Notes under the pieces: model-generated
What the model was told of the DNA's origin: nothing
Seen by the model: the letters and a program-made list of their open reading frames with translations, nothing else
Databases searched by the model: none
Program-made: the position numbers and the translations under genes
Source: DTU053 sp012520115
Lineage (GTDB): Bacteria > Bacillota > Clostridia > Oscillospirales > Acutalibacteraceae
Direction of reading: 5' to 3'
DNA: 64,000 bases
NCBI GenBank assembly: GCA_050953725.1
Contig: JBMNNB010000003.1
Location: 62,001-126,000 of the forward strand
Shown here: piece after piece, positions 7,993 through 16,655 of the stretch
Numbering within the stretch: the stretch's first letter is position 1
Layout of the letters: every line of letters begins with the position of its first letter

Positions 7993-8832
7993 TCAAACCG
8001 CAGAAGAGACTGTATCTGTGTTTCTTCCTTTGTCTATCTTGGGAATCCTTACTATGTACTCAATGTATTCGGGCGTTTCGCTCTTTGCCGAGTCCGCTTC
8101 GATTCCCGCCTTGCGCATGGTGTCGACTGCGTTGTTCAGTGTATTAATAAAAATCCTGACATCCTTAAAGACCTTGATTGCGGGTTTTCTTGTCTGAATA
8201 GAGCGTTTGAGCATCTGGCCTATGAGCCTGTCCGTTTCGGCCACATTCAGATGTCTGTCGGCTATTATTCCTAAGGCTCTCTCCCTCTGCTCGTCCGTAT
8301 CGAGCCTTAACAGCGCCCTTGCGTGTCTTTCCGTCAGGCCCGCCCTGCTGATTTTTTCACGCATATCAGGGGGCAGCTTTAACAGTCTAAGCTTATTCGA
8401 CAGGCTTGACTGGGATTTGCCGAGTTTTTTAGCTATGCTCTCCTGTGTAAGATTGTATTCCGTCATCAGCTTTTCTAAGGCCTGCGCCTCCTCGAAGAAG
8501 CTGAGGTTCTGCCTTTGAAGATTCTCGAGCAGTGAATACAGCGCCGTCTGCTCGTCGTTTGCCCTCATTACGATGCAGGGGATTCGTGTAAGTCCCACGA
8601 TTCTTGCCGCTCTCAGTCTGCGCTCACCTGAAATCAGCTCGTATGTACCGTTTTCGCTCTGGCGGACATTCAGGGGCTGGAGTATTCCGTTTGCCCTTAT
8701 CGACTCCGCAAGGCCTTCAAGCTCGTCATAGTCGAAGTGCCGTCGGGGCTGATTAGGGTTCGGGAATATGATTTCATGCGGTATCAGGACTATTTGACCG
8801 CCGGATTTAAGCTTCTGACCGGATTTCAGCAT
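7993..8832 (-). CDS. ParB-family DNA-binding protein (Noc/Spo0J-like)
   Basis: The 279-residue protein has the ParB layout: an N-terminal nuclease-like domain (PNPNQPRRHFD near 27-37 and the CTP-binding GERRLRAAR near 69-77), a helix-turn-helix (TQESIAKKLGKSQSSLSNKLRLLKL, about 131-155) and a C-terminal dimerisation region. Such proteins bind palindromic sites and slide as CTP-dependent clamps, in chromosome segregation (Spo0J/ParB) or nucleoid occlusion (Noc). Its place right after rsmG is that of noc in Bacillus, and no parA follows, which favours Noc. However, the basic N-terminus (MLKSGQKLKSGGQ) is not an obvious Noc membrane helix, so the choice stays open. Last gene of the minus-strand operon. 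Confidence 0.85.
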   Translation of the reverse strand: MLKSGQKLKSGGQIVLIPHEIIFPNPNQPRRHFDYDELEGLAESIRANGILQPLNVRQSENGTYELISGERRLRAARIVGLTRIPCIVMRANDEQTALYSLLENLQRQNLSFFEEAQALEKLMTEYNLTQESIAKKLGKSQSSLSNKLRLLKLPPDMREKISRAGLTERHARALLRLDTDEQRERALGIIADRHLNVAETDRLIGQMLKRSIQTRKPAIKVFKDVRIFINTLNNAVDTMRKAGIEADSAKSETPEYIEYIVRIPKIDKGRNTDTVSSAV

Positions 8833-8839
8833 ATAAAAA

Positions 8840-8917
8840 CCCCCGTCGATTTTCTTTTGTCCTTTGTGTAAAGAATATCACAAAAGAAATGGTAAAAAAA
8901 GGAAAATCGGTCGGGGG
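8840..8917 (-). other. Large inverted-repeat structure in the parB leader
   Basis: CCCCCG (8840-8845) plus CGATTTTC (8847-8854) can pair with GAAAAT, CG and CGGGGG (8902-8917) with small bulges. Nested inside, CTTTTGT (8854-8860) pairs with ACAAAAG (8880-8886). The structure fills the 113-base gap between rsmG and parB and, on the minus strand, its last arm abuts the parB start and would hide the G-rich ribosome binding site. It may damp parB translation. No parS-like (TGTTTCACGTGAAACA) or Noc-site-like palindrome was found. Confidence 0.4.
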
Positions 8918-8946
8918 AAATCAACTATTATCGTCATAATAGGAGT

Positions 8947-9663
8947 TTATGCTAAGGGCTTTTTGGCGAGTTTGGCAGAGGGGCGTGGGTATTTTGACGG
9001 GGTTTGCGAAATTTTTTTTGTAATAATAAGCGTGCGCTCGTCGCCGTTTATAAGCTCATATTCTATAATCTGCGGTTTTTCGCCGCCTAAGAGCTTTATT
9101 GCTGTCTCTCCCCTTTTTATCTCGTCGCTTTCGGGCTTGCCCTTTAAGGATAAAAACCTTCCGCCCTGCTTTACAAGGGGCAGGCAGTATTCGCTGAGAA
9201 TCTGCAAGGGGGCTACGGCTCTTGCGCAGGCTATGTCGAACTTTTCTCTGAACTGCTTGTTCTGACCTGCTTCCTCGGCTCTTATGTGGACGGTATCGGC
9301 TTTAAGATGGAGCTCTGTAAGTACGGCCTCTAAGAATTTGAGGCGTTTTGCGGTGGAGTCCATTAGGCAGACAGCGAGATCCGGGCGGGCTATAAGCAGC
9401 GGCACGCCGGGGAAGCCTGCGCCCGTACCCACATCCACAAGGCTGCTGTTCTGCTGTATTTCGGTCAGCTTTAACAGATAGAGGCTGTCGATAAAGTGCT
9501 TGACTATAATTCCCTCGTCGTCTGTTATTGCCGTCAGGTTCATTTTTTCGTTCCACTCTTTTAAGAGCGTGGCATAGGCGCTGAATTGCGAGAGCTTTGG
9601 CTCTGTCAGCTCTACGCCTATCTGTGAGGCTAAGTCCTTCAGCCTTGCTTCAAATTCAGTCAT
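8947..9663 (-). CDS. rsmG: 16S rRNA (guanine-527-N7)-methyltransferase RsmG
   Basis: RsmG (GidB) methylates G527 of 16S rRNA using S-adenosylmethionine. The 238-residue protein shows the family hallmarks: a helical N-terminus with WNEKMNLTAITD and HFIDSLYLL (about 36-62), the SAM-binding VDVGTGAGFPGVPL (about 76-89), MDSTAKRLKFLE (about 100-111) and ARAVAPL (about 141-147). It starts 8 bases inside the end of plsY, so translation is coupled. The order mnmG-plsY-rsmG-parB resembles the common mnmG-rsmG-noc cluster near oriC, with plsY inserted. The C-terminus is lysine-rich. Confidence 0.95.
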   Translation of the reverse strand: MTEFEARLKDLASQIGVELTEPKLSQFSAYATLLKEWNEKMNLTAITDDEGIIVKHFIDSLYLLKLTEIQQNSSLVDVGTGAGFPGVPLLIARPDLAVCLMDSTAKRLKFLEAVLTELHLKADTVHIRAEEAGQNKQFREKFDIACARAVAPLQILSEYCLPLVKQGGRFLSLKGKPESDEIKRGETAIKLLGGEKPQIIEYELINGDERTLIITKKISQTPSKYPRPSAKLAKKPLA

Positions 9664-10321
9664 CGGCCCGCTTTCCTTTCCGCTTAAACTTATATTCCGT
9701 GCCGTTTAAAAGGCGTTTTATATTCTGTCTGTGGGTCAGAAGCACCATGAGGCACACGATTACGGAATAAACAAGCAGTGTTGTGAGTGTGTTGTCGCCT
9801 CTGTAAAATGCATAGACGAGTATGGGCAGCAGAATCGCCGTGCCGATTGAGCCGAGGGAAACGATTCTCGAAGTAAAAGCAATAAGTGCGAAGGCGGCGA
9901 CTGAGATTAAGAAAATCCTGTAATCGAGAATCAGGACCGCTCCCGCGCTGGCGAGCACACCCTTGCCTCCCCTGAAGCCGAAGAAAAGCGGGAAGACATG
10001 CCCTATAAATACGGATATACCGCCGATGACCTCGCCCAAGAGCTTTAAGTCCGGCGAGACCTTTGATAAGAGCAGGCCTCCGATTAGTACGGCGGCGACA
10101 CCCTTTGAAAAGTCTCCGATTAAGGTCACGGCTGAGGGCAGCTTGCCGTAGTTCCGCATGATATTCGTGAATCCGGCGTTTCCGCTGCCGTGGTTTCTTA
10201 CATCGTCCTTTGCAATAAGCTTTGAGGCTATTACTGAAAAGCTGATGCTTCCCAGAAGATAGCCGGCGATTACTGCAAGGGCGGCGTAAAGCGGAAATCC
10301 GTCCATTTCAAAGTATTTCAT
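9656..10321 (-). CDS. plsY: Acyl-phosphate:glycerol-3-phosphate acyltransferase PlsY
   Basis: PlsY moves an acyl group from acyl phosphate to glycerol-3-phosphate, the first membrane step of phospholipid synthesis. The 221-residue protein has five probable membrane segments and the three conserved motifs: GSISFSVIASKL (N-terminal), GSGNAGFTNIMRNYG (about 43-57) and GHVFPLFFGFRGGKGV (about 107-122). It lies between mnmG (48-base gap) and rsmG (8-base overlap). The basic tail (KFKRKGKRADD) faces the cytoplasm if the usual topology holds. PlsY is uncommon in this gene cluster. Confidence 0.95.
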   Translation of the reverse strand: MKYFEMDGFPLYAALAVIAGYLLGSISFSVIASKLIAKDDVRNHGSGNAGFTNIMRNYGKLPSAVTLIGDFSKGVAAVLIGGLLLSKVSPDLKLLGEVIGGISVFIGHVFPLFFGFRGGKGVLASAGAVLILDYRIFLISVAAFALIAFTSRIVSLGSIGTAILLPILVYAFYRGDNTLTTLLVYSVIVCLMVLLTHRQNIKRLLNGTEYKFKRKGKRADD

Positions 10322-10369
10322 TTCATTCCTCTTTCCATTTGCTTTGGTGATATGAACACCGGGTTTGTC

Positions 10370-12241
10370 TTAGTTTTGGTGCTTTGCAAGGTAAATCAGC
10401 AGCACGGAGATATCTGCGGGGCTGACGCCCGAAATTCTTGACGCCTGACCTACGTTGACGGGGCGGATTTTCGTAAGCTTCTCAACTGCCTCCGTTCTGA
10501 GTCCCGTGACCTCTTTGTAAGCGATGTCATCGGGGATAAGCTTTGATTCGAGCCTGTGTATCTCCTGAATCTGGGCGTTCTGGCGCTTGATATAGCCCTC
10601 GTATTTAAGCATTATCTCCACCTGCTCGAAAATCTCGTCATCGTAATCCGGGGCGGTAGTGTCGAAGGGCTTTAAGTCGGCATAGGTCAGCTGCGGGCGC
10701 TTTAAAAGCTCCGAAAGGCGCACGCCCGTTTCAATGGGTGCGGTGCCGAGCTCTTTGAGCCTGTCGTTAAACTCCCGAGAGGGAGGGATTATTACCTTGC
10801 TCATTCTTTTATATTCGTTTTCTATTGCGGCTTTCTTCTTTAAAAAGGCTTTGTAACGCTTTTCGGAAATCAGTCCGATTTCGTAGCCCTTTTCGGTCAG
10901 GCGCAAATCCGCATTGTCCTGCCTTAATACAAGCCTGTACTCGGAGCGGGAGGTCATCATTCTGTACGGGTCCTGACAGCCCTTTGTGACAAGGTCGTCT
11001 ATCAGCGTACCGATATACGATTCGGTGCGGGAGAATATTACCTCGCTCTTGCCCTGAACCTTTCTTGCGGCGTTGATGCCTGCCACAAGACCCTGCGCCG
11101 CTGCCTCCTCGTAGCCGCTGGAGCCGTTGAACTGACCCGCTCCGTAGAGCATGGGTTCCGTCATAAGCTCAAGGGTGGGCTTTAAGGCAAGGGGGTCCAC
11201 GCAGTCGTATTCTATTGCGTAGGCTGGGCGCATGATTCTGACATCTTTAAGCCCCTTGATAGTGCGGACAAACTTATCCTGCACATCCTCCGGCAGCGAT
11301 GAGGACATGCCCTGAAGGTAAACCTCCTCGGTGTTAAGGCCGCATGGCTCGAGGAACACCTGATGGCGCTCCTTGTCGGCGAACCTTACGATTTTATCCT
11401 CTATACTGGGGCAGTATCTGGGGCCTATGCCCTCAATCTGACCGCTGTAAAGGGGCGAGCGGTGGATGTTTTCGAGTATTATCTGCTTTGTTTTATCGCT
11501 TGTGTAGGTGGTATAGCATTCTACCTTGTTTTTTAGCTTTTTCTTAGTCTCAAAGGAGAAGGGCAGAATCTTCTCGTCCCCGGGCTGGGCTTCGAGCTCG
11601 GAATAATCAATGCTTAAAGCGTTTATTCTCGGCGGGGTGCCGGTCTTAAAGCGTCTTAAGGGGATGTTGAGCCTTTTGAGGGCTTCGCCGAGCCTTACCG
11701 CCGGGAACATTCCGTCGGGGCCGCCGCTGAAGGACTTGTCGCCCACATAAATTTTGCCGTTTAAGAAGGTGCCCGTTGATATTATAACCGCATCTGCGAG
11801 ATATACCGCATCAAGGTGGGTAGTAAGCCTCCAGCGGCCGTCGTCGGTGCGTACAAGGTCGACGATTTCAGCCTGCTTTAGGTCAAGACCCTCGCATTTT
11901 TCAAGTGCGTGCTTCATATATTCGCTGTATTTGCGGCGGTCAATCTGCGCCCTGAGTGAGTGGACGGCGGGACCCTTGCCGGAGTTGAGCATACGGCTTT
12001 GAATCAGCGTGCTGTCCGCCGCCTTGCCCATTTCGCCGCCGAGGGCGTCAATTTCCCTTACAAGATGACCCTTTGAGGTGCCGCCGATTGAGGGATTGCA
12101 GGCCACATTGCCTATCCAGTCAAGATTTAATGTAAAGACCACGGTTTTGCAGCCGAGCCTTGCGGCGGCAAGGGACGCTTCAATTCCCGCATGACCTGCG
12201 CCGATAACCGCAATCTGATAATCTCCTGCTAAAAATTCCAT
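10370..12241 (-). CDS. mnmG: tRNA uridine-5-carboxymethylaminomethyl modification enzyme MnmG
   Basis: MnmG (GidA), with MnmE, modifies the wobble uridine of several tRNAs; it binds FAD and uses NADH and methylene-tetrahydrofolate. The 623-residue protein starts with the FAD motif VIGAGHAGIEASLAAARLG and has NPSIGGTSKGHLVREIDALGG, the GTFLNGKI region, GPRYCPSIEDKI with its conserved active-site cysteine, and a C-terminal helical domain for MnmE contact ending ISGVSPADISVLLIYL. Length and motifs are complete. It is first in the operon and has its own promoter. mnmE, usually upstream, is not in the window. Confidence 0.97.
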   Translation of the reverse strand: MEFLAGDYQIAVIGAGHAGIEASLAAARLGCKTVVFTLNLDWIGNVACNPSIGGTSKGHLVREIDALGGEMGKAADSTLIQSRMLNSGKGPAVHSLRAQIDRRKYSEYMKHALEKCEGLDLKQAEIVDLVRTDDGRWRLTTHLDAVYLADAVIISTGTFLNGKIYVGDKSFSGGPDGMFPAVRLGEALKRLNIPLRRFKTGTPPRINALSIDYSELEAQPGDEKILPFSFETKKKLKNKVECYTTYTSDKTKQIILENIHRSPLYSGQIEGIGPRYCPSIEDKIVRFADKERHQVFLEPCGLNTEEVYLQGMSSSLPEDVQDKFVRTIKGLKDVRIMRPAYAIEYDCVDPLALKPTLELMTEPMLYGAGQFNGSSGYEEAAAQGLVAGINAARKVQGKSEVIFSRTESYIGTLIDDLVTKGCQDPYRMMTSRSEYRLVLRQDNADLRLTEKGYEIGLISEKRYKAFLKKKAAIENEYKRMSKVIIPPSREFNDRLKELGTAPIETGVRLSELLKRPQLTYADLKPFDTTAPDYDDEIFEQVEIMLKYEGYIKRQNAQIQEIHRLESKLIPDDIAYKEVTGLRTEAVEKLTKIRPVNVGQASRISGVSPADISVLLIYLAKHQN

Positions 12242-12298
12242 ACTGACATTTCCTTTGCTGTAAACTGCCTGAGGGTGTTATAATTCTTTAACTGATAT

Positions 12299-12326
12299 AT
12301 TTTACCACAGCTTATTGCCTTTGCAA
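12299..12326 (-). promoter_or_regulatory. Putative extended -10 promoter of the mnmG operon
   Basis: On the minus strand TTGCAA (12326-12321), a 16-base spacer and TAAAAT (12304-12299) preceded by TGG. It lies 58 bases upstream of the mnmG start, in the divergent region shared with ligA, for which no clear promoter could be chosen. Confidence 0.5.
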
Positions 12327-12455
12327 AGGGCAAAAATATCCTGCAAATTTTAATTGTATCTTTTCAATTCTTTTGTTAAATAGTATCATTGTATTGATTT
12401 AATATTACTTTCTTTAGTGCTTTATGAACTCAGAGTTAAAAGAAAGGAAAGATTT

Positions 12456-14438
12456 ATGAACAAGTCAGTTGCAGAGAAAAGGGCCGAGGAGCTGAGGCTC
12501 CTTATAAATAAATACAGCCGTCAGTATTATGAGGAGAACGAGAGCGATATATCCGACTTTGAGTTTGACGAGCTTATGAATGAATTGAAGGAAATCGAAG
12601 CCCAGTTCCCCGAACTTGTCACTCCCGACTCGCCTACTCATCGTGTAGGCGGTACGGCAGGCGGGCAGTTTGAAAAGGTAGAACACGTAGTGCCCATGGA
12701 GAGCCTTCAGGATTTGTTCTCCGAAGCGGAGCTTATCGACTTCGGCACAAAGCTGAAAAGAGCTTATCCCGAAATCAGCTTTGTAACAGAGCCTAAGATA
12801 GACGGTCTTTCGGTGGCTCTCGAATATGCAGACGGTGTTTTTGTAAGAGGTGCAACAAGGGGCGACGGCGTTGTGGGCGAAAACGTGACCGCAAATCTGA
12901 AGACCATAAAGGCAGTACCGCTGAGACTAACACAGCCCATACCCTACCTTGTGGTACGGGGCGAGGTCTTTATGCCGAGGAACAGCTTTTTTAAGCTTAT
13001 TGAACAGCAGGAGAAGGAAGGCGAAAAGGTCTTTAAGAATCCCCGTAATGCTGCATCGGGAAGTTTAAGACAGAAGAATCCCGCCATTACAGCAAGCAGG
13101 AATTTAAGCATCTATGTATTTAATATTCAGCAGATACAGGGTGCAGAGGTCAGAACGCACGCCGAATCCCTTGAGCTTCTAAAGAGCCTCGGCTTTAATG
13201 TCATACCCGATTTTGTTGTGACCGAGGATATAGAGGGCGCAATGGAGGTCATAAGGGACATAGGCTCAAAGCGTGAGAGCCTGCCCTTTGACATTGACGG
13301 TGCTGTGGTGAAGGTAAATCAGCTTTCACTTCGTGAGAGCATAGGCAGGACATCGAAATTCCCGAAATGGGCGGCGGCCTTTAAATACCCGCCTGAGGAG
13401 AAGGAAACGCTTCTTAAGGATATAGAAATCAATGTGGGCAGGACGGGTATTCTGACCCCGACCGCCATTTTAGAGCCTGTTCTGCTCGGCGGTACCACCG
13501 TCAGCAGGGCGAGCCTGCATAATGAGGACTATATTAAGGAGAGGGACATTCGCATCGGCGACTCTGTCATAGTCAGAAAGGCCGGCGATATTATACCCGA
13601 GGTGGTTAAGGTTTCTAAAACGGGCGAGAACAGCGTGGATTATGTCTATCCCACCGTCTGCCCCTCCTGCGGCAGCCCTGCGGTCAGGGAGGAGGACGAG
13701 GCGGCGACACGCTGCGTAAACCCCGACTGCCCCGCCCAGCTTTTGAGGGGGCTTATACACTTCTGCTCCAGGGACGCAATGGACATTGAGGGCTTAGGAG
13801 AAGCGGTGCTGGCAACCTTTACGGAGCGTGGAATGCTTAACGGCATTGCGGATATATACAAGCTGAAGGCTGAGGAAATAAGCGTCATTCCCGGCATGGG
13901 CAAGAAGTCTGCGGAAAATCTGCTCTCGGCTGTGGAAAGGTCAAAGGCGAATCCCCTGTCACGCTTAGTCAATGCACTTGGTATCAGAAACATCGGTCAG
14001 AAGGCGTCAAAGCTGCTTGCAGCCCGCTTTAAGACCATGGATGCGCTGATGAATGCCACTAAGGAGGATATTCTTTCCATCGAGGGCTTCGGCGAGATTA
14101 TGGTGGAGAGCGTGGTTCAGTTCTTCTCCCTGCCCCATGTAAGGGAGCTTATAGCTGAGCTTTCCTCTCTGAACCTTAATATGACCGAGCCTGAGGAGGC
14201 GGGCAAAGACAACCGCTTTGCAGGAATGACCTTTGTGCTGACCGGTACGCTGTCAAAGTACAAGCGTGACGAGGCTTCGGAGATTATAGAGAGCTTCGGC
14301 GGCAAGGTGTCATCGTCGGTATCTAAAAAAACCTCTGTCGTGCTTGCGGGCGAGGACGCAGGCAGCAAGCTGACAAAGGCGAATGAGCTCGGCGTAAAAG
14401 TCATAAGCGAAGAAGAGTTCGAGCAGATGATTTCATAA
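12456..14438 (+). CDS. ligA: NAD-dependent DNA ligase LigA
   Basis: LigA seals nicks in replication and repair, using NAD as adenylate donor. The 660-residue protein has all family domains: NAD-binding Ia at the N-terminus, the adenylation domain with the active lysine in EPKIDGLSVAL (about residue 112), RGDGVVGENVT and VVRGEVFMP, an OB fold, a four-cysteine zinc finger (CPSCGSPA...CVNPDCPAQ, about 405-430), helix-hairpin-helix repeats and a C-terminal BRCT domain (about 583-660). The ATG at 12456 follows AAAGGAAAG at 12443-12451; an upstream in-frame ATG at 12424 has no binding site. It is divergent from mnmG and shares a terminator with the convergent pseudouridine synthase gene. Confidence 0.97.
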   Translation: MNKSVAEKRAEELRLLINKYSRQYYEENESDISDFEFDELMNELKEIEAQFPELVTPDSPTHRVGGTAGGQFEKVEHVVPMESLQDLFSEAELIDFGTKLKRAYPEISFVTEPKIDGLSVALEYADGVFVRGATRGDGVVGENVTANLKTIKAVPLRLTQPIPYLVVRGEVFMPRNSFFKLIEQQEKEGEKVFKNPRNAASGSLRQKNPAITASRNLSIYVFNIQQIQGAEVRTHAESLELLKSLGFNVIPDFVVTEDIEGAMEVIRDIGSKRESLPFDIDGAVVKVNQLSLRESIGRTSKFPKWAAAFKYPPEEKETLLKDIEINVGRTGILTPTAILEPVLLGGTTVSRASLHNEDYIKERDIRIGDSVIVRKAGDIIPEVVKVSKTGENSVDYVYPTVCPSCGSPAVREEDEAATRCVNPDCPAQLLRGLIHFCSRDAMDIEGLGEAVLATFTERGMLNGIADIYKLKAEEISVIPGMGKKSAENLLSAVERSKANPLSRLVNALGIRNIGQKASKLLAARFKTMDALMNATKEDILSIEGFGEIMVESVVQFFSLPHVRELIAELSSLNLNMTEPEEAGKDNRFAGMTFVLTGTLSKYKRDEASEIIESFGGKVSSSVSKKTSVVLAGEDAGSKLTKANELGVKVISEEEFEQMIS

Positions 14439-14441
14439 TAG

Positions 14442-14472
14442 AAAAGGTGAAGTCACTTGACTTCACCTTTTT
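14442..14472. terminator. Bidirectional terminator between ligA and the pseudouridine synthase gene
   Basis: A near-perfect palindrome: AAAAGGTGAAGTCA (14442-14455) pairs with TGACTTCACCTTTT (14458-14471). It provides a T-rich exit in both directions. The stop codon of the minus-strand gene (14473-14471) overlaps its right edge. Confidence 0.9.
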
Positions 14473-15472
14473 ATATATTAAGCTTGTTCTTATAAAAATC
14501 CTTTACGAATTCGGGTTCTCTTGCCTCAAAGGTTTTGTCTTTGAGATAGTTTAAGTCTCCTGCGTCGCTTTTAAAGCTAAACTCCAGTTTATAGGCGTAG
14601 AGATACTGCTTTTTATAGGCTTTGCCGCTCTCAGCAGCCTTGCCGCCGTACTTTGTGTCGCCTAAAAGCGGGTGACCGACTGCGGCAAGCTGAGCTCTTA
14701 TCTGGTGGGTTCTGCCTGTGAAAAGTGTGATTTCAAGAAGGCTCAAAGAGTTTTTCTCTGACAGAACCTTATAGCCTGTCTTTATTGCCTTTGCGCTTTC
14801 GGATTCGCTCTTTTTGACCGAGGCTTTGTTCTGTTTGCGGTCAACTGTAAGATAGCTTTCAAGGACGCCCTCTTTTTCTTTGAAAATCCCCTGCGCTATG
14901 CAGTAGTACTTTTTTGTGACTTCCCTGCTTTTTATCTTTTCGTTTAATATTCTGAGCGCCGCAGCGTTTTTCGAAGCCATTACAAGCCCGCCTGTGTTGC
15001 GGTCGATTCGGTTTGCGAGGGCGGGGGTAAAGGAGTTTTCCTTGTCGGGGTCATATTCTCCCTTTTCAAATAAATACCTCTGGACTCTTGCAATAATATT
15101 ATCCGTGTAGTTCTCCCCGTCCGGGTGGCAGAGGACTCCCGGTGGCTTGTTTATAATAATGATGTTTTCGTCCTCGTAGAGAATGTCAAGCTCCTTTGAG
15201 GCTTTAAGAAAGTCGTAAGCATATTCGTTCTGAGTGAAAAACTCGTCGTTAATATACATCTCGACCACGTCGCCCTCGTGAAGGCGAGTCGAGGCTTCGG
15301 CCCTTTTGCCGTTGAGCTTGATTCTCTTGGTGCGAAGGTATCTGAACATGAGAGTCTGTGGCAGGTTCGATGCAACTTTAAGAACGAACCTGTCAAGTCT
15401 TTTGCCTTCGTCGTTTTTTCCTATATCGAAACTTTTCAGTTTAAGCTCCCCAATCCGTTTATGGCTTAACAA
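14471..15472 (-). CDS. RluA-family pseudouridine synthase (RluC/RluD-like)
   Basis: The enzyme converts uridine to pseudouridine in 23S rRNA (or tRNA). An N-terminal S4 RNA-binding domain (GKRLDRFVLK...MFRYLRTKRIKLNGKRA, about 20-60) is followed by the catalytic domain with IINKPPGVLCHPDG, LANRIDRNTGGLVM (the catalytic Asp lies in the RxDRxTxG segment) and GRTHQIRAQLAAVGHPLLGD. The coordinates use a TTG at 15472 that has no good ribosome binding site. Homology suggests the protein begins at MKSFDIGKND, which would need a CTG at 15439, 6 bases after GGGGAG. The start is therefore uncertain. The specific target uridine cannot be told from the sequence. Confidence 0.88.
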   Translation of the reverse strand: MLSHKRIGELKLKSFDIGKNDEGKRLDRFVLKVASNLPQTLMFRYLRTKRIKLNGKRAEASTRLHEGDVVEMYINDEFFTQNEYAYDFLKASKELDILYEDENIIIINKPPGVLCHPDGENYTDNIIARVQRYLFEKGEYDPDKENSFTPALANRIDRNTGGLVMASKNAAALRILNEKIKSREVTKKYYCIAQGIFKEKEGVLESYLTVDRKQNKASVKKSESESAKAIKTGYKVLSEKNSLSLLEITLFTGRTHQIRAQLAAVGHPLLGDTKYGGKAAESGKAYKKQYLYAYKLEFSFKSDAGDLNYLKDKTFEAREPEFVKDFYKNKLNI

Positions 15473-15571
15473 AATCCGGTTAAATTATATCATATAAGTA
15501 TAGGTTTTACTGATAGTTTCTTAAATTTAGTCAATTATACCTTAAAAAATACTGCTTTTGCATAAATTTGT

Positions 15572-15600
15572 TTGTTTTTTTCTTCTTATTATGCTACAAT
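15572..15600 (+). promoter_or_regulatory. Putative extended -10 promoter of the GT2 gene
   Basis: TTGTTT (15572-15577), 17-base spacer, TACAAT (15595-15600) preceded directly by TGC. Confidence 0.55.
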
Positions 15601-15638
15601 ATCCGATGAATTTGTCCTGCCGAAAGGTTGGTGTGCGG

Positions 15639-16577
15639 ATGAAAAAGGTCACGCTCGTCGTACCCTGTTATAATGAAGCTGATGTTCTGGAGCTTCTGTA
15701 TAACGAGGTTACCGCCGTTTTTAAGAATCTGACCGAATATGAGCTGGAGCTTTTGCTGGTGGACGACGGCAGCAAGGATGAAACTCTGAATATAATTAAA
15801 TCCCTTGCGGCGAAAGACGACAAGGTAAAATTTATTTCCTTTTCGAGAAACTTCGGCAAAGAGGCCGCCATGCTGGCGGGACTTAAAAATGCCGACGGTG
15901 AATATATCGGAATAATTGACGCAGACCTTCAGCACTCACCGGATTTGCTGCCACCCATGCTTGAGGCTCTTGAAAAAGAGGGCTATGATGTGGCCGCCGC
16001 CCGCAGGACGGACAGAGCCGGCGAGGCAAAGCTCAAAAGCACGCTTTCCGAGTCCTTCTATAAGGTTTACAACAAGTTCTCGGATGTGCAGCTTGAGGAG
16101 AGCGCACAGGACTTCAGGGTGATGAAGCGCAAGGTCGTGGAGGCCATCGTTTCGCTGTCCGAGAAAAACCGCTTTTCAAAGGGAATTTTCAGCTGGGTAG
16201 GCTTTAAGACAAAGTGGTTCGAGCATGAAAACAGGGAGCGTGCCGCGGGAGAAACAAAGTGGTCGGTCAGAAAGCTTCTTAAATACGCCATTGACGGACT
16301 TTTATCCTTTACAAACGCCCCATTACGGCTGCCGCTTTATCTCGGCGGATTCAGCATTGTCCTTTCGGTTTTAGTCTTTATTGTCGCCGTAATTTTAAAG
16401 GCAACGGGATACTTAAGCTCCATAGGTATTGCCTCGATTATTGCCGTAATTATGCTGTTTTCGGGCATAATTCTTTTGTGTCTCGGTATTATGGGAATGT
16501 ACCTCGCAAGAATATATGACGAAACAAGGGACAGGCCCGTATTCATCATCAGCGAATCCAACATTGAGGGAGCTTGA
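15639..16577 (+). CDS. Family 2 glycosyltransferase, membrane anchored (DPM1/GtrB-like)
   Basis: The N-terminal GT-A domain has VVPCYNEADVLELL at its start, the DDGSKDET segment, SRNFGKEAAM, the metal-binding DAD in GIIDADLQHSPD (about residue 95) and QDFRVM. Two C-terminal membrane helices (about 232-256 and 263-296) place it in the GtrB/ArnC/YkcC-like group, which transfers a sugar from UDP or GDP carriers to polyprenyl phosphate on the inner leaflet. The actual sugar is unknown, and no flippase or partner transferase is adjacent. ATG 15639 gives a normal N-terminus (MKKVTLVVPCYN); a GTG at 15633, 5 bases after AAAGG, would add two residues and fits the binding site slightly better. Confidence 0.85.
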   Translation: MKKVTLVVPCYNEADVLELLYNEVTAVFKNLTEYELELLLVDDGSKDETLNIIKSLAAKDDKVKFISFSRNFGKEAAMLAGLKNADGEYIGIIDADLQHSPDLLPPMLEALEKEGYDVAAARRTDRAGEAKLKSTLSESFYKVYNKFSDVQLEESAQDFRVMKRKVVEAIVSLSEKNRFSKGIFSWVGFKTKWFEHENRERAAGETKWSVRKLLKYAIDGLLSFTNAPLRLPLYLGGFSIVLSVLVFIVAVILKATGYLSSIGIASIIAVIMLFSGIILLCLGIMGMYLARIYDETRDRPVFIISESNIEGA

Positions 16578-16655
16578 AAGGCTCCTTTGATAATTTAACT
16601 GTAATCAAAACTTTTAGTTGATTTATATATTCTAATCGTTTCGGAGGGAACATCT

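Noticed and set aside
16578..16655. T-box leader for ileS
   Set aside because: Only 78 bases separate the GT2 stop from ileS, with no specifier loop, T-box sequence or terminator/antiterminator pair.
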